This document shows, piece by piece, positions 15,344 through 23,967 of a DNA stretch of 33,684 nucleotides. The notes under the pieces were generated by a model. It was not told where the DNA came from, did no database searches, and saw nothing but the letters and a program-made list of their open reading frames with translations. The DNA is from a virus, in the IMG/VR virus record IMGVR_UViG_3300029908_000098, positions 1-33,684 of that record; one strand, written 5' to 3'. Every line of letters begins with the position of its first letter. The stretch's first letter is position 1. The position numbers and the translations under genes are program-made.

Positions 15344-15907
15344 TTAGTCCTGGAGATTTGTAACAGTGTTAATGAGAATATCTGGCGTAACTAGCGGCAC
15401 CGCGTTTGTATCAGTGATTTGAATATCAGTTTCGATTGTGTTTAATGTATCACCAGTGATATGGAATCCATCGTCGTCTGTGATGATTCGCTCTAATACA
15501 AAACGCATCTCCCACCATAAACGCCCGCGATCAACTGTACCAAGGCCAGCGCCATCATATTCTAAACCACGCGGACAATTATTTGGATCAATGCGCCAGT
15601 TCAGCAGCGCGGCAAAAACTGCGTATTTCACAGTCTCAACAGATGTTATCGCAACAGTGCCTTGGCGATTTGTCGAGTTATCTAGCTCAATAGAGATTGT
15701 AATACTTTCTCTAACGCGCTGAAATAGACAGTTTGTGCCTTCGTTGTTACTTTCTGCGACATCACCAGTCGGTATAATATAAGCCGCAGGTAACGTTAGA
15801 AATACCTGTTTCTCAATCGACTGTGCAAACTCCGCAGCACCTGCAACACGATTACTAAAAATCGGTGCATATGTTTTGAGTTGAGAGATGACGGCTTGAA
15901 TGTCCAT
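15344..15907 (-). CDS. Tail terminator-like protein (Mu gp37 family)
   Basis: A 187-residue protein starting MDIQAVISQLKTYAPIFSNR, with AEFAQSIEKQVFLTLPAAYI, IELDNSTNRQG, VKYAVFAALLNWRIDPNN and LVRGRLWWEMRFVLE-type strands. The architecture fits Mu gp37-like proteins, placed between the HK97 gp10-like neck protein and the sheath. Tail terminators cap the finished tail and meet the head connector. The ATG lies exactly four bases after the TATATT of a promoter-like motif and there is no Shine-Dalgarno, an unusual start. Confidence 0.75.
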   Translation of the reverse strand: MDIQAVISQLKTYAPIFSNRVAGAAEFAQSIEKQVFLTLPAAYIIPTGDVAESNNEGTNCLFQRVRESITISIELDNSTNRQGTVAITSVETVKYAVFAALLNWRIDPNNCPRGLEYDGAGLGTVDRGRLWWEMRFVLERIITDDDGFHITGDTLNTIETDIQITDTNAVPLVTPDILINTVTNLQD

Positions 15908-15910
15908 GTC

Positions 15911-15937
15911 TAATATAGCGCGAAGCGTTGGAACTAC
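15911..15937 (-). promoter_or_regulatory. Bipartite late-promoter-like motif before tail terminator
   Basis: Read leftward: GTAGTTCCAAC, 8 bases (GCTTCGCG), CTATATTA, then GAC and ATG. It lies in a 48-base gap between two genes and matches three other copies in the window. There is no canonical -35 hexamer. I infer that it starts the tail operon. Confidence 0.7.
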
Positions 15938-15955
15938 TGTGTTCTATTGTTTAAT

Positions 15956-16435
15956 CTATTTTCTCGGAACTTTTTCTTTGACGAATTTGATGTCTTGTTC
16001 GATAGCGACTTGTATTCGCTGTGTGATGCTGTCGGACCGTAGCGCCAACGCTTTATCTAAAAACGGTCTACCAGACGCTTTTTCTTTTTTCGTTGCGTGA
16101 CCATATTCCAACGCACTGGACCAAAAGGCATTGGATTTTACGAAAAATCCTTCGCCGTTTTTGAACGGAACGCCTTTGATTTTTGACGCCGTGGCGCCCG
16201 TAAACTGCGCCGGGATGCCGCCAGGGGCGCTAGCGTGATGCCTTCCCGGCTTATACGGACGATCCGTATTAGCGCCACCGGAACCGTAGTACAAGCGTCC
16301 GTTCGACGGTGCGCTTCGGAGCATTTGCCGAGCTATCTGAGCAATCTCTGTCGAGGCGGCGCGAAAAATCTTTTTTAGTTCCGATGGCTTATATTCAGCA
16401 GTCGCAAAATCAGTTACTTTGATTTCGAGTTTCAT
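15956..16435 (-). CDS. HK97 gp10-like neck protein
   Basis: A 159-residue protein with the HK97 gp10 family layout: helix FRAASTEIAQIARQMLRSAP, the basic NTDRPYKPGRHHASAPGGIP, SKIKGVPFKNGEGFFVKSNA, WSSALEYGHATKK (the family Y-x-H pattern) and GRPFLDKALALRSDSI near the end. Members lie at the head-tail junction. Its start overlaps the head-closure stop by four bases. Confidence 0.8.
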   Translation of the reverse strand: MKLEIKVTDFATAEYKPSELKKIFRAASTEIAQIARQMLRSAPSNGRLYYGSGGANTDRPYKPGRHHASAPGGIPAQFTGATASKIKGVPFKNGEGFFVKSNAFWSSALEYGHATKKEKASGRPFLDKALALRSDSITQRIQVAIEQDIKFVKEKVPRK

Positions 16436-16797
16436 TGAGATTCTAACGTAGTTTCGACTACAAGAAATCTATGCAACTGTTCTATGTCCATAATGCGATT
16501 TATTTTATAGTTCTCTGTTATCGTCGAACCATTCGGCAACCTGATAGTTCTTGTGATGCCGCATTGTAGATCAATGTTCGCAACATAACGGAAACTAAAT
16601 TTGTGACTGTAGACATTGATTCCGAGTTGAATCTGATTCAACATTACGATCGGACCCGGTTGTTCGATTTTTGCGCGAGTCTGTGCAATCGTCGTCAGAG
16701 TTTCGGTTAACGTTCCGTCCGACGCTGGCGACTGTGTTATTTTGACAATCGTTATCGGATGGCGGAGTTCGCCGATGCTTGGAAATTTATCTGCCAT
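16432..16797 (-). CDS. Head closure protein (phage head-tail adaptor family)
   Basis: A 121-residue protein. The pattern IGELRHPITIVKITQSPASD, then TLTTIAQTRAKIEQ, and a late GSTITENYKINRIMD and FLVVETTLESQ is the head-tail joining (SPP1 gp16-like) family. It follows the gp6-like connector with a ten-base overlap and precedes the gp10-like gene, the usual order. It closes the portal channel after packaging. Confidence 0.82.
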   Translation of the reverse strand: MADKFPSIGELRHPITIVKITQSPASDGTLTETLTTIAQTRAKIEQPGPIVMLNQIQLGINVYSHKFSFRYVANIDLQCGITRTIRLPNGSTITENYKINRIMDIEQLHRFLVVETTLESQ

Positions 16798-17338
16798 CTG
16801 CGGAGATACTTCCGAAACTCGGGATTTTGAATGGACGAATGAGTTGCATCACAACGGCGGGAATCTCTGAAGAACTATGAACGATCTGATCATTTGTCGA
16901 GAATGCAAACTGATTGAAGATGATTGCGCTAGGCGTTGAGAGAGTATCAACATTATAATCTGTTGCAGAATTTAGCGTTGTTGATGTTCCGTAGTACTGA
17001 TGGTTTATGACGATACTTGAAACGGATTGTAGTGGAGAACGTGCGAGATTCATTCTGCGGAGCAGTGGCTGAAAGTTTGCCCATAGCGGCAGCACCGGGA
17101 TCGCGCCATTTGTTAACGGGACGCTGTTCAACGGATCGGGCGTACTAGTTGATACCATTTGATACGATGCAGTGATAAAAGCACGATTGCAGATAGTTTC
17201 GAGATATGATGTTGCCGCTTCGACGTAAGTGCTGATTATCTCATTATCCGTCGTGTTATCAACATAGAGATGCTGTGCGACTCTCGCAAGACTTACAGCA
17301 TAATTGGTTGGTGGAGTTACGAGATAATTTGCAATCAT
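16787..17338 (-). CDS. Head-tail connector protein (HK97 gp6-like)
   Basis: A 183-residue protein. VSLARVAQHLYVDNTTDNEI, then ISTYVEAATSYLETICNRAF matches the gp6-like connector, which begins with three helices. PLQSVSSIVINHQYYG and MQLIRPFKIPSFGSI lie in the middle and end. A gp6 ring sits between portal and closure protein. The start overlaps the upstream stop (TAATG). Confidence 0.85.
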   Translation of the reverse strand: MIANYLVTPPTNYAVSLARVAQHLYVDNTTDNEIISTYVEAATSYLETICNRAFITASYQMVSTSTPDPLNSVPLTNGAIPVLPLWANFQPLLRRMNLARSPLQSVSSIVINHQYYGTSTTLNSATDYNVDTLSTPSAIIFNQFAFSTNDQIVHSSSEIPAVVMQLIRPFKIPSFGSISADGR

Positions 17339-17538
17339 TATTTGCGGACTACGTTGAGACGTTTTGTGTTAGTTTTATTGTTCACCGTTTTAGTAGCGTC
17401 GGCTAGAGCGTTAGGTGGAGCGTGGTACACGGCGTAGCCAGCTTTAACTAATGCGTCTGCAACATGCGGTTCAAATCCAGCGGAATCGTTTTTGTTATAC
17501 GGTCCGTGGGATTTATTGAAAGTGATAATAGTTGTCAT
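17338..17538 (-). CDS. Small conserved phage head-region protein
   Basis: A 66-residue protein beginning TTIITFNKSHGPYNKNDSAG, then FEPHVADALVKAGYAVYH. The K-S-x-G-P-Y-N-x-x-x-x-A-G-F and the A-x-x-L-x-x-x-G-x-A spacing are typical of very small proteins placed after the capsid in many phages. They are of unknown role, perhaps a minor head part. It overlaps the stop of the homing endonuclease by 26 bases, so the inserted gene ends inside this one. It then overlaps the next connector start. Confidence 0.6.
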   Translation of the reverse strand: MTTIITFNKSHGPYNKNDSAGFEPHVADALVKAGYAVYHAPPNALADATKTVNNKTNTKRLNVVRK

Positions 17539-18205
17539 TCTTTTGTTTTTCTATCGGTGTGTAGTTAGGATCATACCAAGATTTGTTGCAAGCGATACAT
17601 GAGATATTCTGTTGGCAAATGCCATATTCGTTAGCTAAAAGAGTTTGTTCACCACGCTGGCCAGTCAATCTACCTCTAATTTCATCAACTATGGATTGTG
17701 TTACTTTTGTATAGTTTTTATGTCCGGCTGCATTGTTGTTTCCTATTTGGCCGTAGGAGATTTTATTGCGGGTGTGTTGTAATACCTCGTGGCCTTTTAG
17801 TGCATAGGAGATTTTTTGGCGTGTTTCTTTCGAGATTATTTTACCCCTAGCTGATTTAGACATCTTCTCACATGTTTCTTTGGTATGTTTCCAACCAGAT
17901 GTCCCTTCACCACCATCAGTTTCGTTAGTTAAATCCCAACCAAGGTTACGAAGTTCTCTTATCCAGTTTTTCTCTATCATTCCCCAATTCACGTTGGGAT
18001 CATCCCATGTAAAAATCGGTTGAATGATTGGTCTCAGTTTCATTCTGTATAATTGCAACAACCAGTTTGCTTTGTGTGTACCATCTCTTCGGTCAGAAAT
18101 ATGTCCACTTAACCGTTCTTCTAGGGTTTTCGTCGTGAACCCCACATACCGAATGGCGTTGTTGCGAGGGTCACGTAAGACGTAAATGTAAAATGGTTTA
18201 TTCAT
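17513..18205 (-). CDS. GIY-YIG homing endonuclease with NUMOD3 repeats
   Basis: A 230-residue protein. The catalytic domain spans about residues 1-95: KPFYIYVLRDPRNNAIRYVG (a YIY...YVG variant of GIY-YIG), ERLSGH, and the Glu in WGMIEKNWIRELRNLGWDL, a likely metal ligand. NUMOD3-type DNA-binding repeats follow (GTSGWKHTKETCEKMSKSAR, GKIISKETRQKISYALKGHE). The end has a helix-turn-helix look (QTLLANEYGICQQNISCIAC). It is free-standing between capsid and connectors, as in many phages. Such genes copy themselves into allelic phages by cutting next to their site. Its tail overlaps the next gene, suggesting invasion of the junction. Confidence 0.9.
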   Translation of the reverse strand: MNKPFYIYVLRDPRNNAIRYVGFTTKTLEERLSGHISDRRDGTHKANWLLQLYRMKLRPIIQPIFTWDDPNVNWGMIEKNWIRELRNLGWDLTNETDGGEGTSGWKHTKETCEKMSKSARGKIISKETRQKISYALKGHEVLQHTRNKISYGQIGNNNAAGHKNYTKVTQSIVDEIRGRLTGQRGEQTLLANEYGICQQNISCIACNKSWYDPNYTPIEKQKNDNYYHFQ

Positions 18206-18226
18206 AATAGCATTATTGTATCACGC

Positions 18227-18264
18227 TCCGATGATAGAGAGTTATTTGTTTCTCTATCATCGGA
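18227..18264. other. Perfect 14-bp stem-loop between capsid and endonuclease genes
   Basis: TCCGATGATAGAGA, a 10-base loop, then its exact complement. It follows the capsid stop in the leftward direction. No T-run follows, so an intrinsic terminator is not well supported. It may trim or protect the capsid mRNA or limit expression of the homing endonuclease. Confidence 0.6.
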
Positions 18265-18285
18265 AATGATAACGATATCAGCGGC

Positions 18286-19719
18286 TTAGTATAGGCACCA
18301 TGAATCTGTCTTGATATTGACGATTGAAGTCGGGTGACGACAACCGAGATCAGTTTCCTTGATTACGCGGAACAGCGTCAAATCCTGCGAGAACGCAGAA
18401 GTCAGAGTTGAACCGTTAATAAACGAAGCGGTATCAGAGACGTCCAACGCAACGTTTAGAGTATCACCGATGATAAGATCGGCGGCGTCGAGTAGGAAGA
18501 TGTCTTGACCGCGAGTGTTGCCAGCCGCACCAGCCGCTCCATAATTCGCAATGTTGTTGGGAAGCACGGAAGTTGTAAACACCGGGTAGCCAGCCAGCGT
18601 GCCCTTCGCAAGTTCTTGTTCGTAAACAAAAAAGCCACCGACTGCATCCCGTTGAGTTGCCAGGAAGTTACGAGCCATCGGGCTCATAATCCAACAGGGG
18701 TTAACGAATCTGGCGTTGGCCATTTGCAGTCGGGTTATAGCAGCATTTACCGCGTAAGTTACGTCAGAAAGATTTGACGTAGCAGCAGAACCGAGCGAAC
18801 CAGCAGCACCAGATGTTGCAGCGTAAAAATTCTGAATACCAGTGATGTTCTTGATACCGACAGGATTAGAGCCACCTGTTGCACCAGTGAGAAATGCGAG
18901 GTCTTCAGCACGGGCAACAACCTGAAGTAGATCATCGCGCACGATCGCATCAACACCAACCGGCGAACGACGGATAAGATCGTTTGATACCGGGACAAGA
19001 GCAGTCAACTTGTGATTACCGAGAACAACGTCGCTAAACGTTTCGACAGACGAAGCAATGTCTGCATTTTCCGTCTGCCACGACGCGGTTGCGGCACCTG
19101 AGAGAGCAGGAATGGTTAGATTTCCACCGGTCGTATCAACAATCATCGTTCCGATATTACGAACAACTACGAGCGGACGAAGTAGTTCGATAATGTCAGT
19201 TGAGAAATAAGTTGGGATTACGTTTGAGCCTGCGGCACCAACGCTCAGAAGACTCTTAGCAACCATTTCGTCGTTGAAACGCTTTGAGATAATGTCAGCA
19301 GCAGCGCGTTCGCCATGGAAACGGCTCAACGCCTTACCGATGACGAACCGGGCGGCCTGTAGACCCTTCTCGATCTTCACTGCGGGCTGCGCAGCTACGG
19401 TCGGGCGACCATAACCAAACTGCTTCGTTGCCAGTCCCTGAAGGCTCTTTTCACCGAATGACGGAGACTCTTCATCCGGATCGGTGCCGTCTTCAGCGCT
19501 CTTCGTAACCTGTTCGCCATCGTCGAGAGACTCGGCCTTAGACATAGCGGCGAGCTTCGCGTCGAGTTTCGCAATGCTGGCTTCAATCGCCTTCAGACGA
19601 TCAGTCTCTTCGACCGGAGTTGCTTCATCGTCGGGGCGATCAGCGTCCTTCGCTACGATCGCCTTAAATTCGTCAACAAGCTTCGTACGCTTGTTCTTTA
19701 GTTCAAAAATTCTGCTCAT
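18286..19719 (-). CDS. HK97-type major capsid protein
   Basis: A 477-residue protein. Residues 1-80 form an acidic coiled-coil delta domain (IFELKNKRTKLVDEFKAIVA, LKAIEASIAKLDAKLAAM), cut off by the protease in this family. The rest is the HK97 fold: TTGGNLTIPALSGAATASWQ, ASSVETFSDVVLGNHKLTAL, VPVSNDLIRRSPVGVDAIVR, LAFLTGATGGSNPVGI, CWIMSPMARNFLATQ, LAGYPVFTTSVLPNNI. It forms the icosahedral shell. The ATG 19719 has AGGA upstream. The composition (more GC-rich, few rare codons) fits high expression. Confidence 0.96.
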   Translation of the reverse strand: MSRIFELKNKRTKLVDEFKAIVAKDADRPDDEATPVEETDRLKAIEASIAKLDAKLAAMSKAESLDDGEQVTKSAEDGTDPDEESPSFGEKSLQGLATKQFGYGRPTVAAQPAVKIEKGLQAARFVIGKALSRFHGERAAADIISKRFNDEMVAKSLLSVGAAGSNVIPTYFSTDIIELLRPLVVVRNIGTMIVDTTGGNLTIPALSGAATASWQTENADIASSVETFSDVVLGNHKLTALVPVSNDLIRRSPVGVDAIVRDDLLQVVARAEDLAFLTGATGGSNPVGIKNITGIQNFYAATSGAAGSLGSAATSNLSDVTYAVNAAITRLQMANARFVNPCWIMSPMARNFLATQRDAVGGFFVYEQELAKGTLAGYPVFTTSVLPNNIANYGAAGAAGNTRGQDIFLLDAADLIIGDTLNVALDVSDTASFINGSTLTSAFSQDLTLFRVIKETDLGCRHPTSIVNIKTDSWCLY

Positions 19720-19787
19720 TTTTATAATGATCCTGTTTTGATAGTTGTTGAAAATAATGTGGTCAAGTCAGTGTTGCGCGGAATGCG

Positions 19788-20465
19788 CTAATGACGGTTA
19801 GAGAGACAGAGAGACGCCGACCGCCTAGAGCGCCGTGCACGCAACATAGCATTGCTATTATTTTTCAATGATTTTGTTGCGTCATCAGGAGTCACAATGG
19901 ACTCCGGAATTTCGTTAGATGTTCTTTCAATGAGTGCTTGCGGATTTGCTGGAACAGTTACTAATGACAGTTCAACAAGAGCCTGTTTCGTAATGTTCAG
20001 CCCAGGCTCATTTCCATTCCAGCGGTCAGATACGCTTGATTCAATAACGTTGAATCCTACCGACGTTGCCGAGAGGAATCCTGTTTTATAATGCTGATAC
20101 AAGCCTTCTGCTAACGATCCGACCGCAGGATTATCAGACGGTGCAAATTGCACTACGGCTTTGAGTTTATTATCTTCTATACCGATTTTCGTAACACGGC
20201 CAACGGGAACTGATTCGAGATTGTGTACCCACAGTACGACAGGATTTAACAGAAAATCAGCGAGTTCCCAACCCATTTGATCTATTGTATCTAACGATCT
20301 ATCTACAGCGTTTGTTGAGATCACGAACAGCAATGAACGGTCGTCATCTGTAGTTGCAACCGTTGATGCAAAATCCTTGCGCACGATCGCTGTCCGTTGA
20401 ACATCCGGAGCGAGGCTCTTGTATTCTGTTGCGCTATACGTCTTCGTCACTGTCATTAACGTCAC
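19788..20465 (-). CDS. Prohead protease (HK97 family S78)
   Basis: A 225-residue protein. FVISTNAVDRSLDTIDQMGW, then LNPVVLWVHNLESVPVGRVT carries the catalytic His (WVHN) and the S of LSATSVGF near residue 125 is the nucleophile. A second conserved region is ALVELSLVTVPANPQAL. The C-terminus is basic (RARRSRRSASLCL) and may contact the scaffold. It processes the capsid delta domain and itself. Its start overlaps the portal end by 32 bases. Confidence 0.9.
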   Translation of the reverse strand: MTLMTVTKTYSATEYKSLAPDVQRTAIVRKDFASTVATTDDDRSLLFVISTNAVDRSLDTIDQMGWELADFLLNPVVLWVHNLESVPVGRVTKIGIEDNKLKAVVQFAPSDNPAVGSLAEGLYQHYKTGFLSATSVGFNVIESSVSDRWNGNEPGLNITKQALVELSLVTVPANPQALIERTSNEIPESIVTPDDATKSLKNNSNAMLRARRSRRSASLCLSNRH

Positions 20466-21729
20466 TGTTATTGTTCTTTGGTTTATCGTTTGGTAGCGTT
20501 TGTACTGATACTCTGTATTCGTCGCCGCCTGCGATTGGTGCTAACTGTTCCCGTGCACGGACTTCGTTTCGACTGTACCAACCGTTGTTTAACGCTGATT
20601 GATAAAATTCAGCACGATCCATTTCCGTGCCCTTAGTCAAAGTATCGTAATCAAACCGGATGCGGGTTGTTTGCCGTTCGTCTAGCATCAACAGTTTCCA
20701 CTCTGCTTCTTCTTCAAAGCGTTCGGTGAAGGGTCTCAACGTCTCATCAATATATTGTCTGTGTTGCACTTCGATCATTTTTCCAGCAGCAGATTCACCA
20801 GCGCCAGATTCAATCATCATTAGTTTGTGCGGTGGCACTCGGAAAATACGCGCAATATCCGTTAGTGCAAATTGTCTTGATTCGAGAAACTGAGACTCTT
20901 CGTTAGTCATTGCGATTTTTGAGAATTTACCGCCGCCGTCGATAATAGCAGTTTTAGCAGCGTTAGTTACTCCGCCATAACTTTGACGCCATATTTCGGC
21001 GATTTGTGACATTTCGGCGGCGCCGACCGTGTCGGGATATTCGATGATACCAGCGATGTTTGCGACGTTACTAAATGTTCGCGCCGCTGTTTGTTGTAAT
21101 GCTATTGATAATCCCACTGATTCTGCGAGTAGTGCGATCGGACTAATACCAACGTAACCGTTGCCTGACATCCCTTTGATGTGCAACATGTCCTCTTGCC
21201 GCACCGGAATGCCGGCTGATTCTTGCAACAGCGGGTGCGAAATCATGTAAAACACGCGGCCATCGGCCATGAGACACACGCTGCAACTATCCGGCGAAAT
21301 CGGGACTAGAAACGCTGGCGTTCCGTCGTTGTTTCTGATAATGACACAATATGCGTTGCCGCGTAGTGCATATGACGATGCGAGGAAACTGATTGCATCA
21401 TACTTGCCTTGCCACATGTTCCAACGCCGAAACAATTGATTCAGCGGGTGCACGATAGTTTCAAAACAGTTAGTACTAGTTTTGCGCTCAACGTTCAGTG
21501 ACATTCGCGCGATGTCTTCGGAGATCACACGAGTGGCACAATAAATTGCGGGCACTGTCAGTGCTGTGAACGGTGTAACGGCTACACCAGAACTGGACAA
21601 CGACGGTCCGAAGAAACGTCCAGTCGCAGGATCGCTAGACCAACCTGAGCCGGACTTTTGAGTGATTACACCAGCGCTTGGTTTTTGTTGATTTGCGCGT
21701 AATTGTGCACGTCGAGATTTACGGCTCAT
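20434..21729 (-). CDS. Portal protein (HK97 family)
   Basis: A 431-residue protein, the usual length. Typical segments are VYFLSS-type helix turns, TVPAIYCATRVISEDIARMS, FLASSYALRGNAYCVIIRN, LHIKGMSGNGYVGISPIALL near residue 165, GGKFSKIAMTNEESQFLESR, ARIFRVPPHKLMMIESGAGE and a C-terminal MDRAEFYQSALNNGWYSRNE. Twelve copies would form the packaging and ejection ring. A promoter-like motif lies in its short upstream gap and no Shine-Dalgarno is obvious. Confidence 0.95.
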   Translation of the reverse strand: MSRKSRRAQLRANQQKPSAGVITQKSGSGWSSDPATGRFFGPSLSSSGVAVTPFTALTVPAIYCATRVISEDIARMSLNVERKTSTNCFETIVHPLNQLFRRWNMWQGKYDAISFLASSYALRGNAYCVIIRNNDGTPAFLVPISPDSCSVCLMADGRVFYMISHPLLQESAGIPVRQEDMLHIKGMSGNGYVGISPIALLAESVGLSIALQQTAARTFSNVANIAGIIEYPDTVGAAEMSQIAEIWRQSYGGVTNAAKTAIIDGGGKFSKIAMTNEESQFLESRQFALTDIARIFRVPPHKLMMIESGAGESAAGKMIEVQHRQYIDETLRPFTERFEEEAEWKLLMLDERQTTRIRFDYDTLTKGTEMDRAEFYQSALNNGWYSRNEVRAREQLAPIAGGDEYRVSVQTLPNDKPKNNNSDVNDSDEDV

Positions 21730-21750
21730 AAAATATTACAATGCTTATAT

Positions 21751-21777
21751 CTGATATAGTCTCGGGTGTTGGAACCC
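21751..21777 (-). promoter_or_regulatory. Bipartite late-promoter-like motif before portal
   Basis: Read leftward: GGGGTTCCAAC, 8 bases (ACCCGAGA), CTATATCA. It lies in the 52-base gap between the large terminase stop and the portal start. Four bases after TATATC comes AT (ATA, not ATG); the portal ATG is downstream at 21729. It is the least exact of the four strong copies but keeps the spacing. Confidence 0.6.
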
Positions 21778-21781
21778 CGTA

Positions 21782-23473
21782 TTAAAATACAAAAATCGTT
21801 CGCTTTGGTTTTTCTGCGAATCCGTATTCAATCGCAAGCGCCATTGCTATAATAGTTGCAACTGCAAGATCAATCTTATTCGATGGCACTGATTTTCTCG
21901 GAAACCAGTTTGCGTTACGATCTTCAACGAAACCGACGTTTGACATACACCAGTCGAGAATCGGATTATTGTGATGCAACCTTCCTTGTAACGTCAGCGA
22001 AAGAATAGCTTTCATGGGTTCTGATAAACTACGAACGTTCATCGGAACTTCAACCATTTTGATATTTTCAGCAATCATCCGTTGTGCTAGTTGTTGAGCG
22101 TGCCATGGATCATAACCAACGTTTAGCACCTGGAAATCTTTAGAATCCTGTATCAGATCGCTTTCAATCTCTGCAAAATCTGTGACTTCACCGGGTGTAA
22201 CCGTTAGTAAGTTCTGCCGCTCCCAACCTTTGTACTGACTATTACCAGACGTTTGAACGGCTAGTTCCGGTAGATAAGCTGTTGGGAAAATATAGTAATG
22301 GAGCTTACCGTCGATCATCCGTGAGAATATTTTGATTTTAGCAGCAATATCAGACCGTGTTGCTAAGTCTAATCCGATGTAGCATTGTTGACCTTTGAAT
22401 TGATCTATCGTTAGATTCGGATCATGCATCTGATTCCATTTTGGCATGTCCATCCAGGCACTATCGGCGTTGCACCAGACACAAAGATGTTTGACTAAAA
22501 ACGAGTTTACGGCAGATGGCGTAACTTTAGCTTTCTCGGCAAGCTGTGAAATAACTTCGGGCATAACCATTCGACCGAAACCCGGATTAGCTGCTTTCCA
22601 GACGTTTTCATCTGCAAAGTTTTTTTCTTCACCGTCGGGAGCGCAATAGATAATACCCCACGTCGATTCGTCTATATGTTGTTTTTGAAGGATTTTGGTA
22701 ATATACGTCCGGAGTTCATACGCTAATGATGCCGTGTTAAATCCTGCGGTACCGACTACACACATTAACGAGTTATCACGTTTTGCTGTTCCTGTCTCTA
22801 AACTCTCATAGAGTGTTCGTGTTGGAAATGCCCAACATTCATCAAAAAGACAAAAATGTAAATTTTTACCGTCAGATGTTTTAGCGTCTGCTGATATTGG
22901 ATTAAACCGTGATGCTGTTTTGCGTTGTATTATTGAGTGTGCAAGAATCTCAACGCCTAACGCCTTCATAAATTTTGGCTCACGACGCGCCATTTCAGCA
23001 GCAGCTAACCAACTGATTTTTGCAACATCTCGGCTAGTCCCTGCGGCAACACACTGCGCCCCGCCCTCGCCGTCACATGCCAGCATCCAGAGGCTCAGGA
23101 GCGCGCCCATCGTGCTCTTGGAGTTACCACGCGGTATTTCAAGCAACATGCGGCGGAACCGTCTCTTGCCGTCCCTTTCGCCGCCATCACATAGCCATCC
23201 GAGGACCGAGAACACAAACATCTGCCAGGGCATCAACTCGATGTTCTGTCCGGTCAACGGTCCCTCGAAAATATGGAACGTCTCACAAAATCGGCAGAAT
23301 TTATTCAACGCGGCTTCTGAGAATTTGTATGGGAAACCCGGTGTTGATTGTCTCTGAAGATCGTCTAGATGGCGTTGGCAGCTGAGGATGGTCCATTTTG
23401 ACGCATAGATTTTACCTGATACTATATCACGGCAATATTGTTCGGCTGTTGCTGCATAGTTCTTTTGCGCCAT
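21782..23473 (-). CDS. terL: Terminase large subunit
   Basis: A 563-residue packaging ATPase and nuclease of the type found with P27-family small subunits. Walker A is RGNSKST at 115-121 and Walker B is LFDECW at 209-214 (D211, E212). The nuclease domain begins YIGLDLATRSD (D369), has GYDPWHAQQLAQRM at about 450 and a closing IDLAVATIIAMALAIEYG. The motor drives DNA into the head. Its start overlaps the small-subunit stop. Confidence 0.97.
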   Translation of the reverse strand: MAQKNYAATAEQYCRDIVSGKIYASKWTILSCQRHLDDLQRQSTPGFPYKFSEAALNKFCRFCETFHIFEGPLTGQNIELMPWQMFVFSVLGWLCDGGERDGKRRFRRMLLEIPRGNSKSTMGALLSLWMLACDGEGGAQCVAAGTSRDVAKISWLAAAEMARREPKFMKALGVEILAHSIIQRKTASRFNPISADAKTSDGKNLHFCLFDECWAFPTRTLYESLETGTAKRDNSLMCVVGTAGFNTASLAYELRTYITKILQKQHIDESTWGIIYCAPDGEEKNFADENVWKAANPGFGRMVMPEVISQLAEKAKVTPSAVNSFLVKHLCVWCNADSAWMDMPKWNQMHDPNLTIDQFKGQQCYIGLDLATRSDIAAKIKIFSRMIDGKLHYYIFPTAYLPELAVQTSGNSQYKGWERQNLLTVTPGEVTDFAEIESDLIQDSKDFQVLNVGYDPWHAQQLAQRMIAENIKMVEVPMNVRSLSEPMKAILSLTLQGRLHHNNPILDWCMSNVGFVEDRNANWFPRKSVPSNKIDLAVATIIAMALAIEYGFAEKPKRTIFVF

Positions 23474-23862
23474 CAGTTCACAAATTCAGCGTATAGATTG
23501 TCAGTATCTTTTTTGTCTGGTGTTGCAGATAGTCTCGTGCGATCAACTGGTGTCATTCCGAGTTTAGATAGACACGTGACTAATAGTGACATTTCGTTTC
23601 CATGCATATTCTCACGTCTGCGCATTTTCGCCATGATGATACACGCGGTTTCCGCAACCCAGCGGTCGGCACCTGTCAACACTCCTGGGAGGGCGTTTTC
23701 TAGTATTTCTTTCCAGCATTTTTTTTCATCAGCCGCAAAATACTTTGGCGGATTACCAAATGGATTTTCAGATTTCGGTGTGCCTGTTCTGCGACGATTT
23801 GGGTTTTTATCCCATGCTCCGGTGATTACGTGCAGTTCGTCGGGGAGTCTTGGCCGTGCCAT
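23473..23862 (-). CDS. terS: Terminase small subunit (P27 family)
   Basis: A 129-residue protein. It opens MARPRLPDELHVITGAWDKN and has a typical basic segment (NRRRTGTPKSENPFGNPPKY), then a helix-rich region (FAADEKKCWKEILENALPGV, LTGADRWVAETACIIMAKMR) and the late SKLGMTPVDRTRLS. It recognises the phage end sequence and partners the large subunit. A neighbouring HNH protein is typical of cos-type phages of this class. Confidence 0.93.
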   Translation of the reverse strand: MARPRLPDELHVITGAWDKNPNRRRTGTPKSENPFGNPPKYFAADEKKCWKEILENALPGVLTGADRWVAETACIIMAKMRRRENMHGNEMSLLVTCLSKLGMTPVDRTRLSATPDKKDTDNLYAEFVN

Positions 23863-23967
23863 AGGTTAATCTCAAAACTAAAAATTATGTGGATGCGTAA
23901 AAAGAGGGACCGTGCGGTCGATGTAGACGTAGCCTAGACTTTTTGGGGTTGCCCCTATACTTGTAGA
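23863..23967. other. Terminase-HNH intergenic gap, possible cos region
   Basis: This 105-bp gap holds a GGGG-TTG-CCCC hairpin near 23945-23955 and two TGTAGAC copies around it. In HK97-like phages the cut site lies close to terS and the HNH gene, so this gap is a candidate cos region. I see no proof of overhangs or box repeats. Confidence 0.3.

Noticed and set aside
18227-18264. Intrinsic terminator after the capsid gene
   Set aside because: The stem is perfect but has no T-run; kept as a hairpin of unknown role.
23863-23967. Terminator in the terS-HNH gap
   Set aside because: The GGGG/CCCC stem is only four base pairs and lacks a proper T-run in the reading direction.
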